Shown here: positions 1-8,358 of the stretch, in pieces | How positions within the stretch are numbered: the first letter of the stretch is position 1 | Layout of the letters: each line of letters begins with the position of its first letter | Assembly (NCBI GenBank): GCA_030267965.1 | Contig: BRYA01000288.1 | Span: 1 to 29,953 of the forward strand | DNA from: Triparma columacea | Taxonomy: Eukaryota; Sar; Bolidophyceae; Parmales; Triparmaceae | DNA length: 29,953 bases | Direction of reading: 5' to 3' | The notes under the pieces: generated by a model | What the model was told of the DNA's origin: nothing | Seen by the model: the letters and a program-made list of their open reading frames with translations, nothing else | Databases searched by the model: none | Position numbers and translations under genes: made by a program

Positions 1-382
1 AATCCACACACTCCAAGTGTCTTAAAACACCCCCCTTTTAAGACACTTGGGCCGTTTTGTTGTCCAGCCCTTAGATTCTTCAAAACTCCATACATATTCA
101 TAACACTACAACAACACTCACACACCACTATAACAAATTTACAACTCTCTAAAACTCCATAAACATCTACTAAACATCCTAAATACTCACAAAGCACTTT
201 AACACTCCCTTTTTTACTCTTCTATGCTTCTTCAATACTCACAAATCACTTTAACGCTCCCACAATAATTTTACTACTTTTTCACAATACCCAAAAACCA
301 CTATAACAATCCCTTTGTACTCAAGATATACCTAAAACACTCTCAAAATATTTCTAACAATAACAAATCAAACAAGTTTCTC
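1..382. other. Non-coding G-poor flank with short repeats
   Basis: No coding region is visible. The plus strand is A/C/T-rich with very little G. It carries a perfect inverted repeat at 13-50 and two near-identical 28-base direct copies at 182-209 and 234-261 (2 mismatches, 52 bases apart). Phrases such as CCACTATAACAA also recur. It lies just downstream of the 383-5959 gene and probably includes its 3' untranslated region. Confidence 0.6.
13..50. repeat. Perfect 15-bp inverted repeat (hairpin)
   Basis: The left arm 13-27 (CCAAGTGTCTTAAAA) and right arm 36-50 (TTTTAAGACACTTGG) are exact reverse complements around an 8-base C-rich loop. It could form a strong hairpin 3' of the START gene, or be a transposon terminus cut by the window edge. 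The sequence does not decide between these. Confidence 0.85.
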
Positions 383-3300
383 CTACAAAAGTTGCTGCCC
401 TATTAGCAACCCCCCATCATCATCATCTCTCGGCAAAACACTGCTCACTTTAGCCTTCCCACCTCCTACCCCTATAATATCGCCACCATCAGCGCCTCCA
501 ACACTTGCTCTCCTAATACTTGCTCCCAAAGCACCTGCTAGACCACCCTCAACTTCAGCATCAACACTTGCTCTCCTCACACTCTCTCTCCTTCTAGCAT
601 CTCCTGCTCCTGGAATGTATTCAGCTGGCACTCTTGCTCTTATAGCATCATCAAACCAATCTGGCTTATCATCCTCCCATCTTACCCAATTTGCTTGTAC
701 CCAAGCTTTTACTTCCTCTTCTATCAACTCCCAATGGTGCTTTGAGTTTCTGAATATTGAATCTGCTTTTGATGCCTCGTCAGAGGAATCTCTAAATCGC
801 TGTACTGTTAAGTCCTTTCCCCTTTGCAAACTAAAGAAGGTGCCAAAATATTTTCTCTCAGTGCTCAAGAGAAAGATAAGAAAAGAGACAACAGCGAATG
901 GTATAACTGATCCAACTACTGCCCACGCCAATTTAAGCCTCTTGTCTGCGACATCCCCTTTTTCAGCTAGAATTATAGCTACTGGAAGACTTCCCATTGT
1001 CATCACAAATCCAAACATCCAATATATACCTCCAATCTCATTGGGGTGTCTAAACTGCACAATTGATGTGAAGTCTGTCACAACTTTCACCAACACTCTG
1101 CAGACAATACTACTCAATATTTCTATATTCCCCCCTGCAGGAATCCAATACCAAAAGTCTCCTCTCAAGATCTTCACCAACAAATACAGACCAAGATCAG
1201 CACCAACATAGAGAGAAATCCATTTACCACCGAGTAGCCCTAACACAACTATTGTCAAGCACCTTATCACAAGCATAGATGCACTAAAGAACATCATTGC
1301 AACAAATATGATAGATCTCTTTGTGGGATTTGCAGGCACATACCCATAGAAGTCAGGCAAATGCTCTCTCTTCACTGGATCAGTATCAAAGTCATAACTG
1401 ATGGTTGCTGATGCATAGCCTGTTGTCAATGCTGAAACTGAAAGTGAGACCCAAGCTGCATCTGCAACCCTTACATCACTCGTTGCAATAGCCATAAGTT
1501 GGATAATCACTCCAGGTATGGCTTCTGCAAACATCTCAATCACTTTCATGAATGTCAACTCAGCCATGGCATCAAGTGCTTGTCCAGCCTCTTGTTTTTC
1601 TCCCTTTGCAACCCTGTAAGCATCAACTGCAGGTTTAAATCCAATCAAAATAGGAAAACACTCCCTAAGCACCCTCAATGACCCCAACTTTTTGTTCTGC
1701 ACCCAAACAGCAAACATTTGAATCCCAATCGACACTGCCAAACTTGCCAAAGATGCCTTAAAGTACCCATACTTCTTATCACTCCAAAACATGTACGTCA
1801 CATACGCATCAGTGAGCAAATCAAATATAGATGTAATAGCACCAACAGTAACTCTAAATAAAAGCCCCCAAGGAGCCATCTTCACAACTCCCTTCCCAAT
1901 CTCCACAAACATGCCCTCCATCCATGGAAACTCCTCAAACAGCTCCCCAACCGCCCTATTCTGCAATCTCCACATATCTACCCCAGCCTCAATCATCTTC
2001 CTGCTCTTCAAACAAGGCATCAAGTTGTTTCCAATCACCCTTGCTTCCTTCTCCTCTACACACTCAAGTTTGGTAGACACTGCACTGTTAGAGCTATACT
2101 CACAAAGCCTTGCCCTCTTCAGCAAAGTCACAAACCAAGGGTACTTCTTCACAATCTCTCTCAAAGCGACATTATCCTTGCAAACCTCCTCAACATGTCT
2201 CTCCCTGTCCTTCCTTGAGTGTGCTCCTCCAAGTTGTCCGCCATCCCAAACCAAATCAGCACCCAAGGCCTCACCAACTTGCTTAGACATCTCCATTAAA
2301 GGGACAAGGTCAATAAAGTAGCGTTGTGCTTCACCAGCCTCGTCTAGGTGCCTCTCTAGAGTTGATCTTGTTGCCTCCACAATCACAGAGCTACCAAGCT
2401 CTACCTTGGTGACAAATTCTACCTTGGTTGCCTTCTCTCCCCTTTTTGTGAACTTTATTGCGACTTCTTCAGATGCCCTTTGTACAGTAGATCTCTGACT
2501 GTTCCTTACAGCCTTTCTTCTCTCCCTGTTAGGGTTAGGGTGAACCCTAATCTCTTTCTTTATTGGCTCCATTATAATCACAATAGTATTTCCATCCATC
2601 TTGTGCAGCTTCATCACATTCAAGAACTCCCTATCTCTATTTTTGACACCATGTTGTGATTCCAACTTCTGCCTTCTCCTCACAACAACTTCCCATGTTC
2701 CCTTCTTCTCCTCAACAACCCTCTCAGCATCTCCTGTTGTTTCTTGATGGACTCTACTCTCAAAGTCCCAGAAGTAGGCAGCAGCTTCCTCCAAATCAGC
2801 TGTAACTGTCACTGTTGTCTTTCCCCATCCCTTTCCCTTGTCTTCCACCTTAATCCAGGTATCTGAAAGAGGGAATGCACCTTTAACCTTTTGTTTGCCT
2901 TCAACCTCTAGGAACTTGGCATCAAATGTCTCAGTGGACATTTCTTTGATTTTACCTATTCCACTTATTATCTGGATCCTTGTTGAAGCGTCAATATCTT
3001 TACTCTTGTCAAACTTCTTCCGCAGTACAATCATGTTGCTTGCAAACCCAGTTGACAAGCGGTTCATGACAAAACTTGGCACAGAGCTCCTAATGTCTAC
3101 CCTAACAGCAAATGTGACTCTAGTCTGGGGAATGCCACCAGTGGTTGTGAGTGCCTCAAACATCCATGTAGTTGTTGCTGATGCAAGCACGGTCCCTGGG
3201 CTCAATGGGAAGTCTTTGTTAAGCAGGTCAGTATCCTTGTACACTGTCCAACACTTCTGCCCTCCCTCCTCTATCAGCCAACGTCCAATTTGCCTCCACT

Positions 3301-5959
3301 CCCTATCAGAGAATCCTCGCACCCCAAGATTTCTCCTGTTTAAATAAAGCTGCGAGTGGCCATTCAATTTCTTTATTTTGATCGCCTTGTACTTCTTCCC
3401 AAGTGTGGCCTGCTTCTCCCTTGAACCCTTAATGAACTCGTATGCCACACACTCTGCAAGTGAAGCATCAACGACAGCCTCACACACACCAAGGTTAACG
3501 CTTTCACCATCAAGGTGCCCAATTTTTAACTTGACCCGTTGGTCTCGGGTCTTCACATTCTTGAAATTCTTGCCTGCATTGCACTTCTCATAGAATTCCT
3601 TCCCATTCCTAATCGCATCCTTCTCCTCCTTGGTATAATCTTGGGGTTCATTCTTGATGATGTTGGCAAGAGAAGCTAGTGCAGCTTTATCGACCTCTTC
3701 ATCCTGTTTGAAGGAGTCCCTGAGCACTGCTATCGTACTTAGTACTCGTGGTATTTTTCTGTCGCCAACTTTCACTGGAATATACCCTCCTGTGTCCATA
3801 AACTGGGTCAATGTTAATTTACATTGGAGAACACCATTATGGTCTTTAATGTTCTTGGCAGTGAGAATGCCACTTGTTGAAGCTTTCACAAGCTTTCCTA
3901 GATTTCCCCCATAGTCTACCTGCTCTTTAGCTGGGACAAATGCTATAGACATGATGCCATCTTGGTGTCCTTTTTGCCACACATATTTCATCACAAACTC
4001 TCTTTTGTCAAGAGGGAAGGGAAGTTTCTTTATAATAGCAAAACACTTCTCGTTGGTCCTTTCTTCTCCCCATTTCCTTATCTCCAGCCTTGCAGGGTCC
4101 CCTTCCTTACGGCTCATTCCCATCCTCTCCTTGCTGCAGTACTCAAAGAACCAAGCAGCTGCTTCCTCGGCTGAGCAGTCAGAGATACACTCAGCTCTTC
4201 CAAAACCAAGTGTCTTTTTTCCTTTCTCCTGCTGCTTGTACTTGATCTCCATCTTCACTCCCTCGTAAGGTGACTCGAGAGGCCCCCAACCTTTTTCCCC
4301 TTCCCCACCAAAGAGCTCCTCCAACTCCCCAAACACCTTCTTCTGGTCCTCCTCCAACTCAACACCCTCCCTCATCCTCTCCACCAAGGCCCCCCTGACT
4401 TCAGCATCAACTTCCTTCCCGTTCCTCCTGAACTTCTCTTGCAACCTGTTGGCCTCAACAAGCTGATTCTTTGCAAGGTAGTCAATTGCTTTGTCCATCA
4501 GTGTCTTTTGAAGACCTTTCAAATGCAGATCAACTGTCTGAATACGTGTCACTCTACAGACATTTGGGGCAATCTCATTGAAGAAGTAGACACCCGTAGT
4601 CTCTGCTAGCACCAATCCTTCCTTACTGAGGTCCTTGAAGCCTCCTCCTGGGTACTCTGTCAGCGGCACAAAAGCTAACATGTATGAAGTCCGCCCATTC
4701 TCAAGTTTGACTTCCTTCCACACAAACCAATTCTCAAAGAGTCGATTGGTGGCGGCAGGGACCTTCACGCCAACATGACAGTGCATGCTTCTAGTTCCGT
4801 CGACGTCATTCCTGATCACCCTTGGTAAGTTCCCATTATTTTTGAAGTGCTTCTCAGATAGCACATATGTGTCAAACAGAACATACTCCGCCAATACACC
4901 CTTCACTGACTTGTCCACGATGACCCCATAGGCTGCCCACACATTGTCTTCCTCTCTCCACATGAACTTGTCAATACCCTCCTTCAGTGTCCCCTTGACT
5001 CTCTTTCCCTTCATGTAGAGTTTCTCCTCCAGCCCTGCGACACTTTCCAGCATCCTGTCCTCTTCCTCAGTAAGAGTTGGCACGTTGGGCATGACCTTTT
5101 CCACAAAGTGCGCCTTCCTCCGCTCGTCAATGACTGCAGGCCGTCTGAACTTCTTCGTGACTTCATCTAGAATTCCCTTCCATGAAACAAATACATCCTT
5201 GTAAGCTCCTTTCTTGACACTGCTGACGCTGCTTTGTGTCCTTCTGACGTTTGACCTAGCAGATTTAAAGCTTTTGAATGTGCCAATGTCTAGTTTTGAT
5301 TTCGCCTCTGTAACCCTCTCCTCTGCCTTAAGAGTTCCCACCATGGTTACTGCAGTTTGTCCAAAGTCAAAGTCAGTGAAGCTGAGCTCGCCCTTAATGA
5401 CACCACGCTTGACAATCTTGGCATTTGTTAACGCTAGAATCTCGACAAGCTTTGCAGTTGCCCCATCAGAAAGATCGTCCTCGTCGAGGGATGTTAATTC
5501 CACAATGTTCGTCGATTTGTCGGGAGAGACGACCCTGACGTCGAGCAAAAATTCGACACCCTTATTCCCCCTGTCGTAGTGCTGCCAGTAGACGAGTCTG
5601 TGAATGGCTCCTTCCTCTACGTCATGTTCCTGGAGGGTGTTCCTTCGGAACTTGCCCTGCTCACAATCGGTGAGGAGAAAGTCAATGATCTTGTCCCGCT
5701 CGTCGTGGAAAACATCAGCAAGCTCCATAATCTTCACATCGACGCCGGTAGAATTGTCGATAAGGCCTTCAACGGCTCCTCGGTCATCCAGAAGCTTGAC
5801 AAGTTTACCTTGTTCAAGACCAAGAGCTGTGTAATCGATATCTACGGGACCGTGTATTGCGGAGGGTGTGTGATTGGGGCCTGAGGGGGGCTCCGAGGCA
5901 AAGTTGGTCTTGTGGGCGTCATTCACGACTCCCGCATCTGCTTCAACCTCGCCCTCCAT
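383..5959 (-). CDS. Multi-START-domain protein with C-terminal XK-related-like membrane domain
   Basis: Intronless 1858-residue protein; ATG at 5959, stop TAG at 383-385. The first about 1230 residues read as about five START/Bet v1-like lipid-binding modules (roughly 60-220, 290-490, 570-790, 810-1000, 1035-1230), with recurring patterns such as AEEAAAWFF..., AECVAYEF... and EEAAAYFWDF..., which are typical of START helices in algal proteins. Residues about 1365-1700 hold some 8-10 hydrophobic segments. The first includes FDLLTDAYVTYMF and a later one EMFAEAIPGVIIQLMAIA, resembling the D-x-x-TD and E-(S/A)-x-P-Q-L elements of XK-related (XKR) proteins, some of which scramble phospholipids. 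The tail (1700-1858) is charged and holds three RRxS sites. A lipid-sensing or lipid-moving membrane protein is inferred; START is fairly secure and XKR is tentative. Confidence 0.8.
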   Translation of the reverse strand: MEGEVEADAGVVNDAHKTNFASEPPSGPNHTPSAIHGPVDIDYTALGLEQGKLVKLLDDRGAVEGLIDNSTGVDVKIMELADVFHDERDKIIDFLLTDCEQGKFRRNTLQEHDVEEGAIHRLVYWQHYDRGNKGVEFLLDVRVVSPDKSTNIVELTSLDEDDLSDGATAKLVEILALTNAKIVKRGVIKGELSFTDFDFGQTAVTMVGTLKAEERVTEAKSKLDIGTFKSFKSARSNVRRTQSSVSSVKKGAYKDVFVSWKGILDEVTKKFRRPAVIDERRKAHFVEKVMPNVPTLTEEEDRMLESVAGLEEKLYMKGKRVKGTLKEGIDKFMWREEDNVWAAYGVIVDKSVKGVLAEYVLFDTYVLSEKHFKNNGNLPRVIRNDVDGTRSMHCHVGVKVPAATNRLFENWFVWKEVKLENGRTSYMLAFVPLTEYPGGGFKDLSKEGLVLAETTGVYFFNEIAPNVCRVTRIQTVDLHLKGLQKTLMDKAIDYLAKNQLVEANRLQEKFRRNGKEVDAEVRGALVERMREGVELEEDQKKVFGELEELFGGEGEKGWGPLESPYEGVKMEIKYKQQEKGKKTLGFGRAECISDCSAEEAAAWFFEYCSKERMGMSRKEGDPARLEIRKWGEERTNEKCFAIIKKLPFPLDKREFVMKYVWQKGHQDGIMSIAFVPAKEQVDYGGNLGKLVKASTSGILTAKNIKDHNGVLQCKLTLTQFMDTGGYIPVKVGDRKIPRVLSTIAVLRDSFKQDEEVDKAALASLANIIKNEPQDYTKEEKDAIRNGKEFYEKCNAGKNFKNVKTRDQRVKLKIGHLDGESVNLGVCEAVVDASLAECVAYEFIKGSREKQATLGKKYKAIKIKKLNGHSQLYLNRRNLGVRGFSDREWRQIGRWLIEEGGQKCWTVYKDTDLLNKDFPLSPGTVLASATTTWMFEALTTTGGIPQTRVTFAVRVDIRSSVPSFVMNRLSTGFASNMIVLRKKFDKSKDIDASTRIQIISGIGKIKEMSTETFDAKFLEVEGKQKVKGAFPLSDTWIKVEDKGKGWGKTTVTVTADLEEAAAYFWDFESRVHQETTGDAERVVEEKKGTWEVVVRRRQKLESQHGVKNRDREFLNVMKLHKMDGNTIVIIMEPIKKEIRVHPNPNRERRKAVRNSQRSTVQRASEEVAIKFTKRGEKATKVEFVTKVELGSSVIVEATRSTLERHLDEAGEAQRYFIDLVPLMEMSKQVGEALGADLVWDGGQLGGAHSRKDRERHVEEVCKDNVALREIVKKYPWFVTLLKRARLCEYSSNSAVSTKLECVEEKEARVIGNNLMPCLKSRKMIEAGVDMWRLQNRAVGELFEEFPWMEGMFVEIGKGVVKMAPWGLLFRVTVGAITSIFDLLTDAYVTYMFWSDKKYGYFKASLASLAVSIGIQMFAVWVQNKKLGSLRVLRECFPILIGFKPAVDAYRVAKGEKQEAGQALDAMAELTFMKVIEMFAEAIPGVIIQLMAIATSDVRVADAAWVSLSVSALTTGYASATISYDFDTDPVKREHLPDFYGYVPANPTKRSIIFVAMMFFSASMLVIRCLTIVVLGLLGGKWISLYVGADLGLYLLVKILRGDFWYWIPAGGNIEILSSIVCRVLVKVVTDFTSIVQFRHPNEIGGIYWMFGFVMTMGSLPVAIILAEKGDVADKRLKLAWAVVGSVIPFAVVSFLIFLLSTERKYFGTFFSLQRGKDLTVQRFRDSSDEASKADSIFRNSKHHWELIEEEVKAWVQANWVRWEDDKPDWFDDAIRARVPAEYIPGAGDARRRESVRRASVDAEVEGGLAGALGASIRRASVGGADGGDIIGVGGGKAKVSSVLPRDDDDGGLLIGQQLL

Positions 5960-6941
5960 GACGATCTTACTTGGGTGCTGAAAATCATGCGTTGCGATCG
6001 ACGTGCAAAAAGGAGAAACGGAAAGTCGTTTTTAGTTGTGTGAGTAAAGATGTTTGAAATTGGAAAATTCGCATAGTGCGTCATTATTGCGCGTTTTTAT
6101 ATTTTCCAAAATCACCCAAACTACTCTTTGTGGGGATAAGTGAGGTGTTTTTTGAAACGGTATTGGTCGCGGCGAGATGATGAGATGCAACAAGAGTTTT
6201 CGCTAATTAATATACGGGTGATTGACTCCAGTGCAGTTAACCAACCCCACCGTCCTGGTCGAGGCACCAAGGTGGATTTGAGCTGAGCTTGCATTTTCGT
6301 TGCGGTCGTTTCTTCCTCACTTTATACGTCTCGTCTCCCCCGAGCTTGGGCCTCCATGCACATTCTTACCTTCAACGAAGCTTACAGGGGCTAATTCTTT
6401 GGATTTACTTTGGCTGAGGACGGGAAGGGGAAAGGGGAAGAGGTGGTGAGGGATGAAGGGCCATATATTCGTCCAAAGCCAGTAAAAGTCCGAGAATATG
6501 GTACTGTAAGCCCGGGAGTGTAGCTAAAATCCCGTCGGGGTTCTCATGAAGATGAATAATCTATGGATTCTAAAGTTACTGGTTTCGGGGGTGCTCTGAT
6601 AGATTTCTATATACGGCCGAATTTGTGTTTCTTATGCATTAAACGCGCCAATCAATAGACAGTGGTCACTCCCCGTACGTCCTCACCTCTAATTTTTCGC
6701 TTTTCTTGGTTCTTTTCCAAAATTAAAAATGTGGCTCAAAGTAGGTTGCAGGGGGAGGAGTAAACAGGAGGAGTAAACAGGAACAAGAACGAACGGGGCG
6801 ACCGAAGGAACAACGCAATAAGGTGAGCCTTTTTGATAATAACATCTATCATTACAATGCTGTCGGGTCGACCCAGCTAGCTTCACCAAGGTTTAAATAT
6901 TCTGATAATTTTTGTCGGGGGTGGAGATCCCCCCCTCCAGT
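5960..6941. other. Long intergenic region, no gene seen
   Basis: About 980 bases between two minus-strand genes. Its right part is the 3' flank of the J-domain gene and its left part the promoter and 5' UTR of the START gene. It has a tandem duplication of a 13-mer, GGAGGAGTAAACA, near 6755-6785, and purine-rich stretches near 6420-6460. No open reading frame here has convincing protein character and no tRNA-like structure was recognised. Confidence 0.5.
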
Positions 6942-8105
6942 TCATCCGAATAGTACCTCCTGAATTTCCTCCGTTCTCCTATAAGTTTCGTCGATGAATT
7001 CATCAATTTTCTTCCCCCACCATTCCCCCCATCCCTCTCTCCCTCCCCTCCCCCCCACTTCCCTTTCCCATAATTTCCGTAACCTCCCCCCCCACCTCTT
7101 TGCCTTTTTCCCAACCCCCAATTCCCTCCATCTAACCCTCCAGCACCCTCCCCCGCACCATACTCTTCTAACGACCTGTACCTCTCCCCCCCCAAAATAT
7201 ATCCCCCTATACCTCCTCCATATTAAAACCGGCCTCCCCCCCTCTACCCTGAGCGCAGCCTCACCCCCCTCGGTCCCAACTCTACCACCGGCTGACCATA
7301 GAACCTTCCCGGACTGAACGAGCTGCAGGTTAACTTCCCCACGACGTTTCTTTAGTGTCAGGTAGCAACGGCCTTTATTGCGTTCTGATCCCTCTGTTAC
7401 ATCATTCGACTTGGAGCTCCAGATCTCTGAGTATCCTACGAGAGTAGGTCCCCAGTACCCTTCCTCGTAAACCGGTCTAACAGTGGTAAGTCTACAGTCA
7501 GGTGTAACGGTAAGTACCTCGTTCTCATCGTTGTTTAACGTGTCCCCAACTTCAAGTTTACCCCCAACCGTGAGTCCCTCTAATGGTGGGAAGTTATCTA
7601 AAAGAGTTTTCTTGAGCTCTGAGTCGTAGGAGGTACGTAAGGAAGTATCCTTGAGGACGGTGTTACCCTCACCTATACGAACGAACATGTCAGGAGGGTA
7701 ATTTACTCGATTTGTTAAAGCGGATACACCCTGACGCACGGAGGAGGCTATACTCTTTATCCTAGCACCTCTTGACCCCCCTTTCTTGGGTCGGTTTTTG
7801 TCTGTGTTTTTGTCTGGGTTTTTGTCAGGATGGTACAGCTTAGCCATCCTCCTGTACTCTCTCTTTACGGCCTTCTCAGTGAAGGTGTTCTGACCTCTCC
7901 CTGTAGGCCAGGTTGCGTCTAGGTAGTGCTGGTACCGCTTTAGGGTGGGGAGAGGTAAAGAGAGGTGTGATAGAGTGAGGTTGAAGAGAGTGTAGTGATC
8001 TACGAAGGGGACAAATTGTTGAGAAACGGCTTGGGAGGTGCATGGAGGGAGGTTTATGAAGATGAGAATGAGGGTAATTAGGGTAATTAGTGCTATTCGA
8101 AGCAT
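6942..8105 (-). CDS. Secreted/ER J-domain protein with bulb-lectin-like domain
   Basis: 387 residues, ATG at 8105, stop TGA at 6942-6944. Residues 1-25 (MLRIALITLITLILIFINLP then PCTSQA) are a clear signal peptide. A divergent J domain follows: EYRRMAKLYHPDKNPDKN contains the HPD motif needed to stimulate Hsp70, and after an insertion comes VLKDTSLRTSYD, matching helix IV. Residues about 180-300 contain GDTLNN..., EIWSSKSND, LQLVQSGKVLWSAGG and a further L-R-V..G-R-P-V-L-I-W strand, which is the rhythm of a bulb-type (GNA-like) mannose lectin fold, although the QxDxNxVxY sugar site is not obvious. The C-terminus is Trp/Arg/Gly-rich, ending in a helix (KKIDEFIDETYRRTEEIQ). It probably acts in the ER lumen or secretory path. 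The J domain is secure; the lectin is an inference. Confidence 0.72.
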   Translation of the reverse strand: MLRIALITLITLILIFINLPPCTSQAVSQQFVPFVDHYTLFNLTLSHLSLPLPTLKRYQHYLDATWPTGRGQNTFTEKAVKREYRRMAKLYHPDKNPDKNTDKNRPKKGGSRGARIKSIASSVRQGVSALTNRVNYPPDMFVRIGEGNTVLKDTSLRTSYDSELKKTLLDNFPPLEGLTVGGKLEVGDTLNNDENEVLTVTPDCRLTTVRPVYEEGYWGPTLVGYSEIWSSKSNDVTEGSERNKGRCYLTLKKRRGEVNLQLVQSGKVLWSAGGRVGTEGGEAALRVEGGRPVLIWRRYRGIYFGGGEVQVVRRVWCGGGCWRVRWRELGVGKKAKRWGGRLRKLWEREVGGRGGREGWGEWWGKKIDEFIDETYRRTEEIQEVLFG

Positions 8106-8358
8106 CGTCGAGAGGTGGCGCTTGTGGAAGTAGCTTTGAAATGCCTCTAAAACTCCTTTAATTGCACTTATTTGAGTAACTACGTGTGTGTGTATATATA
8201 GTATGTGTATAGTAAGTATGTGCAGCTGCTATATCAACGTATATGCTTGTAAAATGGTTTTTTGGTATTTTCTTCCGGAGCTTGGAGGAGCTAGCTGGGG
8301 AGCTCTCAGATAAAAAATAGAACAATTCACATTAAATTCACAACAAAAACCAAGACGT
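8106..8358. promoter_or_regulatory. Upstream region of the J-domain gene and 3' flank of the LRR gene
   Basis: 253 bases with a TG/TA-rich patch (8185-8220). On the minus strand this contains TTACTATACACATACTA at 8215-8199, about 95 bases upstream of the J-domain ATG. The same 17-mer lies in the same orientation upstream of the DUF501 gene (11695-11711). Confidence 0.4.

Noticed and set aside
2529..2550. Telomere-like TTAGGGTTAGGG followed by CCCTAA
   Set aside because: Only two and a half units, lying inside the START gene where it encodes HPNPN; too short to be a telomeric remnant.
6893..7195. Gly-rich minus-strand frame overlapping the end of the J-domain gene
   Set aside because: Low-complexity shadow; the chosen frame ends in a well-formed helix and has the domain continuity.
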